Below the pieces are notes generated by a model. The model saw nothing but the letters and a program-made list of their open reading frames with translations, searched no databases and was not told the origin of the DNA. The position numbers were made by a program, and so were the translations under genes. 64,000 nucleotides of DNA from Coniferiporia sulphurascens (taxonomy: Eukaryota; Basidiomycota; Agaricomycetes; Hymenochaetales; Hymenochaetaceae), in assembly GCA_002794785.1 (NCBI GenBank), contig NBBA01000011.1, positions 434,001 through 498,000 on the forward strand, written 5' to 3'. How positions within the stretch are numbered: position 1 is the first letter of the stretch; each line of letters starts with the position of its first letter. Below, one piece after another: positions 58,114 to 64,000 of the stretch.

Positions 58114-60275
58114 AGGGTCAGAGAAGGAGAAGGCCACAGGGCACTTCTGGAGGGTCAGGAGATGGTCCTCTGTGGCGGTAAAGTGGGGGTCAACGACAAA
58201 GTCGAGGGGACAGAGCGCCGGGTTGTTCCGGATTTCGGCCATGAGGGCCTTCGGGGATATGGTGTGGCCGTTCTGGCTGAAGAGGTAGTCCACACAGGGC
58301 ACCATAGAGATGTGGAGGGCGGACTGGGGGTGGACACGGACTGGGGTGAGGGTGAACTGGGCAGAGATTTGGTCGGCCATCGCGGATAAGCATCTGTCGC
58401 ACATATGGGCCGCAAATGCCACTGAGTGGCGATCGATGATCGTGTCGGTGGCGGGAGAGGCGGAGGCGGGTCGCTTGGAGAAGGAGGTCACAAGGTTCCC
58501 CTTCACGTTGAAGGAGGATGTGAGGACCGTGACCTGATCAGCGGTGGGTAGGGAAGAGAAGAACTCATGGGCTGTGGCTGTGAGGTGCATGGCGGGGAGC
58601 TGCAGCTCAGTTTTGGGGATGACGGCAGGGATGAGGACCAGGGTTGGGTCCTTGGCATAGACCGGGGGCAGGGGCAGGACCTGGCATTGCTTTTTCTTCT
58701 TTTTGTGGGTTACTGTCATAAAGACTGTACCCTGGGTCAGTGCAACTGGGTTGGGGTTGGAGGCGGTGGGTGGGGCTGGGGCGGCCGCCACCTGGGCGTA
58801 GGAGGTTGTCGTTGCCGCAGTGTTAGTGGTCTGGGCGGCGGTGGTGGCAGCCTGGGCCTTCTGAGCCTGTGGGGCACGGGGCGCAGGCCGGTTGACAAGG
58901 GTTGAAACCTGCCAGGAGATGGAGGCAACCTCTGTGGACAGCTGTTTGACAATATTGGTCAGCACAGCCACATCTGGTGACAAGTTAGCGGTTCCAGGGG
59001 TCCTGGTAAGGGCAGAGGGTTGGGTGACGGTGGTTGGGGTCCTTTGTTGGGGGCGAGCTGGGGTGAAGGGCGCTGGCAGGGAGGCTTCTGCCCCCCCTTG
59101 CAATGTTATAGGCCATCTCTATGTTTCGAGAGATGATGTACTGGGGGTCCTTCTCATCCCTCAAAACACCGGCGATGGTCTGTTGGACATTCCAGAGGAG
59201 GTCGCCCACAAACTTAGCCGCTGCTCGATTGATCTCTGTGGGGTTGTAGCGGTGGGTCTTCCTGTCGAAGTCCTCCAGCACTCGGGAGATGGTGTACATG
59301 AAGCCTGATGTGTGCGGCTTGAACTGGGCTCGAGGGCGGGGTTGGGGGGTGTGCGGGGACAGGTTTTTGGATGACCTCTTGTTAGTGAGTGGTGGCGAAG
59401 GTGTGTGCAGGTTCTCAAGGATGTCTTCCATTTCGCCTGGCTCATTGGAGCTGGCTGGGGGGTTGGAGCCTACAGATGGGGGGCGGCTGACATGCTCGAA
59501 TGTGTGGGTGAACTCCATGTTTGAGACTCCGATGATGGGGGATGGGGCGAGACGAAGTGCGTCTGGGGACGATGCCAGGAGGCCTGGGTCGATTTGGGTG
59601 GGGGTGGGGGTCGTACTGTGCACAACAGTGGCGACGTTGACAGCGGCCACCCAGTTGGTGGCAGCCCTGGCGGCCCTGTCGGCATCAGCACTGGCCGATG
59701 AGGGGGGTGGGAGGGGTGGTCAAGTCGAATGTAGAGCATTCCTGTATCCACTGGGGTTCGACATGGGGGAGTTTTAGCTGCCCACACTAGTCGATGGTGG
59801 TGGTTACTGGTCAAGAAGGATGGCCTGATCTCGCATTGCAGATGGCACAACCACCCTCCATGGCCGGCCCAGTCGACCGCCCACATTCTAGGTGGGTGCA
59901 TCACATTCCGACCCTGGATCTGCAAGGTCTGGCCCCCCTGTGACCCTCTCCTGACCCACCATGCCGAGTGGGCCGATGAAAACCGTCTCCAGGTTCTGCG
60001 CCACTGGCTTAAGCTGACAGGGCACCTTAACCGCCTCTCCGACCACACCTCTGCAGCCATCCACTTGGCCTTCACCTCGATGGAGCTGGATGGCCACCCA
60101 ACTGACAAAGATATGGACTTGGACCTCCTTTGGGACTACATGAGTTGTATGCTTGGACCCCGCACCCAGGACCCAGACCCAGCTCTTTTGGAGCTTTCAG
60201 GTACACTTCCTCCCTTTTCCTCTGATCTATGACTGCCCTTCGGACTCCCCCTCGGATGTCCCGGCTGGTGCTCTT

Positions 60276-60835
60276 TGTTACAATTTTCCTTTACTTTCCC
60301 TTACTGCACTGACTCACTCCCTCTTCGTCATCATCAGTCAGTGCAACTCCCCCATTTCTCTGCCTTACTCATCCTTATTCGCCATGCACCATAAGATGCC
60401 ATGATGACGCCTTATTGCACCATCATGACATGCTTTGCTTACTGATCACCGCACTTGTATTACCAAGGCTTTCCTTGCGTTTCCATGACCTTCCATAAGT
60501 CTGGTAAACATACCTAACCAAGTCGCTACAGTAGCAAACACATAGAGTAGCATATAAGCATGTAACTTCAGTAGCACAAGCCCTAAGCTTGTGCTCTTTG
60601 TTCATACAAGCCCATTATCTGCTACCACCAGTCCGCTGTGCGCCAGTGTGCCACTAGCCGCATCCTCATAACCCGATTCGCTAAGAGAAGCCTACCATGT
60701 CCCCATCGTTGATCAGGAAGCCCCATTGCCGATCACCCTCGACTTACGACATCTAGGAAGCCCCGTTGCCGTACCATCAGCCCCGACGATCAGGAAGCCC
60801 CAACGTCGATCACCGTGTAACCATTGAGCTTAACA
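60276..60835 (+). repeat. LTR-1 solo LTR
   Basis: 560 bp with a perfect target duplication CTCTT (60271-60275 and 60836-60840), in the 3' UTR of alpha(+). It includes the inverted repeat TGCACTGACT...AGTCAGTGCA at ~60306-60345, the TATA-like CATATAAGCATG (~60549) and the hairpin at ~60573-60593. Three AGGAAGCCCC motifs lie in the last 150 bp. Confidence 0.97.
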
Positions 60836-61047
60836 CTCTTGCCCTCCCTTTCCAATTCTAAGCTACCCCCTTTTGCCTGATGTCATCCATTTGGCTTGGC
60901 TGTAGTGATACATATTCCTCCCTCCTTCTGAAGTTCACCTTACTAATAGGGGCCCTTCCCACTCTGGCACCCCTTGGGGAGCAGGGCCCCTGCCCAGTTT
61001 TGTGTGTTGCACGATGACGGGCACCTCTGTTGTTATGTAGTTAGGGC

Positions 61048-61066
61048 CCCCCCTTCGGGGGGGCAG
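61048..61066 (+). terminator. LINE 3' UTR hairpin with UUCG loop (representative)
   Basis: The sequence CCCCCCTTCGGGGGG forms a perfect GC stem closed by cUUCGg, about 40 bp before the tail. Equivalent hairpins lie near 525, 7380, 9405, 12570, 12900, 17102, 20800, 24735, 30095, 30702, 41676, 43185, 45580, 48253, 49942 and 52905. A role in RT recognition or 3' end formation is inferred from its position and conservation. Confidence 0.6.
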
Positions 61067-63057
61067 CTTGTAATTATGTAATACTGCAGGAATAATAATA
61101 ATAAAAACCGGCGATCCTTGTGGTGTGCTGAAGTCAGGTTTTGGGGCAGTGGGGAGGGTGGTACCATCGAAAGTGACGGCCACCTGCCGGTCTGTCATGA
61201 AAGACAGGCACCAGCTGGCCAAGTCAGGCGCACAGCCGAGGTCTAACAGTTGTCGGTGGAGGAGTTGGGGGTGTACTGAGTCGAAGAAGCCCTGTATGTC
61301 GACCACTAGGACCGAACAGACAAGTCCCTCTGCATGGGCACATTCCACAATCTGTAAGAGGTGTTGGGTGGCATTGTAGACCAAATGGCCTTGATGCCCC
61401 CTGTATTGGTTCGGTGGCAACCAGTCTCGTGTATTAGCAAGGTACTGGAGCCGGTTAGCAATTATCTTTTTGAGGAGTTTCCCTAGGGTCTCCTCGAGGG
61501 TTATGGGCCGATATGATTGCAGTGAGAAGGGGTCCTTCTTGTTAGGCTTCCTGAGCATCACCACCTTTGCCGCCTGCCAGCACTCAGGGTGGTGCCCTAA
61601 GCACAGGCAGTCATTGAAAAGTGAGAGAATCTTGTCGGGGTAGGCCTCGACTACCCATTTCAGGGGTTGGTAGCCTATTCCCGAGAGGCCCAGAGCTGAC
61701 AGGTTGGATGTGTCGGACAGTGCCCCCATAAGCTCCGAAAGGAGGATGGGCAGGGCAGCTGGGTGGGGTGGTGGTGGTGGGGTGTTGGCTGCAGCATGGG
61801 GTGGGGGAGGCATGAAGAAAGTTTCACAGAAAAGCTCACCTTTCTCCTCGTCCATCTTGGTGAAGGAGCCATCTCGTTTCTTGAGCGAGGGGATAGGGGT
61901 GTGTTGGTTGCCCAGGCCACATTTGGCCCAGTTCCAGATGTTGGAGGCGTCTGCTCCTGATGCCCAGTCGGCGTAGAACTGCCATTTGGCTGTCCTCACT
62001 CCTCTCTTGAAGGCATGTCTCGCTGCTGCACACTGGAGGGGGGTGGTGGCCGATGTAATGGTGGATAGTAGGTTCTTGCAGTGGGGTGTCCACCACGGTA
62101 CTTCTGTTCTCGACGGTTTTGAGAGGCAGGTGAACAGCTTGAGGGCGGCGACCATGGCGTTGATGACCGCTTTGGCTTTGATGTCCAGGGTATGGGTGTT
62201 GAGCCCCGGTAGGCAGAAGGCTGCTTCGAGGAGGGGGAAGGCAATGTTGGTCCATTCTTCCTTGTTGGCTGGTAGCAGCCAGCATGTCTTTATGACAGGA
62301 GGGGGGGGCTGAAAGGGCAGTGACCAGCGCAGGATAGTGTGGTCAGACAGTGGAGAGGGGTCGGAGGTGGCTGAGTCTAAAATAGAGTCAGGGTTGACTG
62401 CAGGTGGGGCCCAGATCATGTCAATGGGACACTGACGGTGATTGCCGTCAGGTCGTGAGTCACTGTCAGGTAGATGGGCAGGCGAAAGGCCATGCCCACG
62501 GAAAAAGTCATCGAGGGGTTGTGCCCCCAAGTCGTCTTGTCGTGGGACGTGGAAGTCGGACCACAAGTGGTGGTGACGGTTGAAGTCACCGGCCACCAGT
62601 AGGGTTGTGGCCAGTTCTGAGGGGAGTGAGAACATGAATGACTCACCTGGGTACTGGGGGGAGGCGTTCTCGCAGTCTGGGGGGTGCATGCCATAGTAGT
62701 TGCACACCTGGAGGGTGAGTTGGGATCGGACCTCCACTGTCAAAACATCGGTGCCATGGGATGCGGCACCGAGGATTGACCATGAAGTTGGTGGGAGGGC
62801 TCAGGAGACATACGTGACTACCCTGGGGTGGACCCCTGGGGGTAGAACTGGTGTATAACCCAGGATGGTGGGGACATTGAAGACCGGCAAGCCGGCCAGG
62901 TCGGTGAGTGAGGGTTGCAGCCCTATTTGGTACCAGGGTGGTTCCTGTATAAGAATTAGGTGCGGGGGGGAGGGATCAGTGGTAAGGGCCAGGATTAGGG
63001 AATGAATCGCCACTAGTGAGCGGGCGGTGTTCCACTGTAGGATAGAGAGTGTCTCTA

Positions 63058-64000
63058 TCATATTTCCTCCATCTGTTCGTTGGTGGGGTCGGCGTCGAGG
63101 GCCTCAATGATTTGGCAGTAGCGCCTCTTCTTTGGGCATGTCGGCAGGGTGGCGGGGTGGTCGCCTTTGCAGTTGGTGCATTGGCGGGGGTGGGGACATG
63201 TGTCACCTTTGGGCACTGCATCAGTGGTGCAGTGGGCGCACAATTTGCGGTGATTGTGGGTCAAGTGGGCACCCATGCAGTCAGCACAGCAAGGTTGGGC
63301 GTGGCAGCCCTTGGTCCCATGTCCGAGGCCCTGACAGCGCTCACATTGGGTGAGTGTGGGGCGGATGGGTGGGACTGATAGCTGGAGGGTGGAACCGAAC
63401 ATCCAGATGCATGGCCTCTTGAGGAGGCGTTCACGGATGGAGCCATCCAGGTCAACGAAGGAGAAGGCCACAGGGCATCTGTCCAGGGTTGGCAGGTGGT
63501 CCTCCATGGCAGTGAAGTGGGGGGCAACTACAAAGTCGAGGTTGAGTAGTGCCGGGTTGTGTCGGACTTTGGCCAAGAGGGCCTTCTTGGAGATGGTGTG
63601 CCCGTTCTGGCTGAACAGGAAGTCCTTGCAGGGCACCATAGAGATGCGGAGTGCAGACCTAGGGTGGACTCTGGAGGGGGTTAGGGAGAAAGCAGTCGGG
63701 ATGGAAATTCCTGCTGCTATGCACTCTGAGCGCATATGGGTGGCATATGCCACAGCATGATGGTCAATGATCGTCTCCGTGGTCAGGTTAGCCGAGGATG
63801 GTTGAGATGCAAACATGGTCACAATGTTTCCTTTCACATTAAATGACAAGGAAAGGACCAGGACACGGTCTGTGGTGGGGAGGGAGGTGAAAAACTCATG
63901 TGACACTTTGGTGAGGGCCATCACGGATTTCTGGTTTTTGGCTTGGATGCTGATGGTGGGGGTGAGGACCAAGGTTGGGTCCTTGGCATACATTGTGGGT
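63058..64000 (-). pseudogene. LINE-gamma ORF1, C-terminal part, partial at window edge
   Basis: One open frame of 311+ codons from the window edge to the TGA at 63058, with no internal stop. It contains MYAKDPTLVLTP, SHEFFTSLPTTDRVLVL, LRISMVPCKDFLFSQNGH and CPVAFSFVDLDGSI. Knuckles are CERCQGLGHGTKGC, CADCMGAHLTHNHRKLC and CTNCKGDHPATLPTC. The N-terminal half lies outside the window, so it cannot be called intact. It overlaps ORF2 by ATGA. Confidence 0.9.

Larger units (their letters stand above)
57164..59764 (-). pseudogene. LINE-alpha ORF1, split by LTR-1, G-run frameshift
   Basis: It starts at 59764 (MSNPSGYRNAL). The N-terminal part contains EMEDILENLHTPSPPLTNKR and TISRVLEDFDRKTHRY. 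A frameshift falls in the G7 run (59091-59097, sense GCAAGGGGGGGCAG). The middle part has VTHKKKKKQCQVLPLPPVYA and HEFFSSLPTADQVTVL. LTR-1 interrupts at SFSDP near 58113. The C-terminus (57552-57164) keeps three knuckles, with CECCQGLGHGTKGC, CANCRGGHLSHNHHKSC and CTNCKGDHPTTLPQC. It overlaps ORF2 by ATGA (57164-57167). Confidence 0.92.
52827..59819 (-). mobile_element. LINE-alpha, full length, best preserved copy
   Basis: About 6427 bp without LTR-1 (57553-57552+561) and its duplicated 5 bp. The tail is an ATT microsatellite of ~14 units (52827-52870). The hairpin GCCCCCC-TGAA-GGGGGGGC lies at 52897-52915 (UUCA loop on the sense strand). ORF2 is 53160-57167, ORF1 57164-59764 and the 5' signature 59790-59819. 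The perfect 15-bp target duplication is ATGGCCTGATCTCGC (52812-52826 and 59820-59834), with its CpG intact. It inserted in the opposite strand of another alpha copy. Confidence 0.97.
51240..60232 (+). pseudogene. LINE-alpha ORF2 C-terminal half (RNase H), three-way split
   Basis: The part before LTR-1 ends TTPITPV. The part after it reads FVGAASSLSTLPHLQVFTDG, TDAENFSL, FLSDSLTALHLI and WCPGHSDIPRNEWAD, with all RNase H acidic residues present. The alpha(-) insertion falls at RHGLIS, and the rest resumes at 59835 with HCRWHNHPPWPAQSTAH and ends at 60232. A 1-nt loss near 52685 shifts the frame. Confidence 0.88.
51237..61107 (+). mobile_element. LINE-alpha, 5'-truncated, with LTRs and a full LINE inside
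   Basis: A plus-strand alpha copy starting after RT (LPPLAYYLEYAKTLHS). It is interrupted by LTR-1 (51490-52049), full-length alpha(-) (52827-59819) and LTR-1 (60276-60835). The 3' UTR hairpin with UUCG loop is near 61048-61066, and the tail (AAT)nAAAA ends at 61107. Its own length without inserts is about 1.7 kb. It interrupts RT of the gamma LINE on the other strand. Confidence 0.92.
48523..63061 (-). pseudogene. LINE-gamma ORF2, interrupted, RT core deleted
   Basis: It starts at 63061 (MIETLSILQWNTARSLVAI). EN motifs are complete (LIQEPPW, NYYGMH, GDFNRHHHLW, LSDHTIL). The RT N-terminal part is a long open frame with KVVMLRKPNKKDP, NQYRGHQGHLVY and VLVVDIQGFFDSV, ending in STPQGSPV at 61108. 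The piece from 51236 to 48523 carries LGIWWDPGLSFKPHIE, RNase H (VFTDGSCIDNKSG, FLSDSLTAL, GHSDIPSNEWAD) and the C-terminus. The middle of RT is absent. Confidence 0.88.
48206..64000 (-). mobile_element. LINE-gamma, running off the right edge, deeply nested
   Basis: A minus-strand gamma copy with its 3' end at 48206 (T-rich tail, hairpin with UUUG loop near 48250) and ORF2 C-terminus from 48523. It is interrupted at 49890-50847 and at 51237-61107, and resumes with RT (TPQGSPV) at 61108. The ORF2 start is at 63061, and ORF1 runs from 63058 to beyond the window. About 330 bp of RT, including YVDD, is missing at the large insertion, suggesting a target-site deletion. Confidence 0.9.

Noticed and set aside
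1..64000. RIP (repeat-induced point mutation) as the cause of the many stops
   Set aside because: The directly comparable changes are in CpG context, frames stay open over long stretches, and GC content of the repeats remains high, unlike typical CpA-directed RIP.
1..64000. tRNA, rRNA or other structured RNA genes
   Set aside because: I looked for cloverleaf-like and rRNA-like stretches while reading and saw none outside the repeats. A tRNAscan or Rfam search would be needed to exclude them firmly.

Overview
This window is a nested retrotransposon graveyard from a filamentous fungus, most likely a Pezizomycotina-type ascomycete (inferred). I see no intact protein gene. Almost every base belongs to a two-ORF non-LTR retrotransposon (LINE) of the fungal Tad/I type. 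ORF1 is gag-like with CCHC zinc knuckles. ORF2 carries an apurinic-type endonuclease (EN), reverse transcriptase (RT), RNase H (RNH) and a C-terminal Cys/His motif. The only clear host gene is a decayed minus-strand piece of a UFD4/TRIP12-type HECT ubiquitin ligase at 16545-17839. Its short introns, and a protein sequence that from memory resembles ascomycete Ufd4, support the fungal placement.

I recognise at least five LINE subfamilies by protein and UTR sequence, named here alpha, beta, gamma, delta and epsilon. Four copies are complete at 6.37-6.44 kb once later insertions are subtracted: alpha(+) 22260-30153, gamma(-) 30653-45539, gamma(+) 34509-41740 and alpha(-) 52827-59819. Others are 5'-truncated or cut by later insertions. 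A non-coding family of about 1.51 kb, called NAL here, begins with the same 5' signature as the LINEs and ends in LINE sequence. Two LTR families occur only as solo LTRs: LTR-1 (about 560 bp, TGTTA...TAACA, six copies) and LTR-2 (about 257 bp, two copies). Nearly all have 5-bp target duplications.

Layout. 1-11121: LTR-1 end, alpha(-), beta(+) holding a NAL copy, then the 5' part of a delta(-). 11122-16544: NAL(+), then delta(-) split by an alpha(-) fragment. 16545-19304: host DNA, with the UFD4 remnant, a small delta insertion, an AT-rich stretch and a roughly 10-bp-phased ATAGT repeat. 19305-22259: NAL fused to an epsilon LINE fragment, then a gamma remnant. 22260-30153: full alpha(+) holding NAL. 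30154-45539: gamma/NAL chimera remnant, then full gamma(-) containing full gamma(+), LTRs and a delta fragment. 45540-64000: beta, gamma, alpha and LTR-1 nested at least four deep, running off the right edge.

Four patterns stand out. (1) The NAL core is joined, always at its same 3' end, to LINE sequence at four different breakpoints, as expected from template switching during reverse transcription (compare MINE elements of the rice blast fungus). (2) All 11 mismatches between paired target-site duplications sit at CpG/TpG/CpA positions, and several catalytic-residue losses and stops have the same CpG-decay signature. (3) All 17 LINE 3' UTRs that I compared carry a GC-rich hairpin capped by cUUCGg or a CpG-decay or UNCG variant of it. 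(4) ORF1 and ORF2 overlap by ATGA in every subfamily where the junction is visible.
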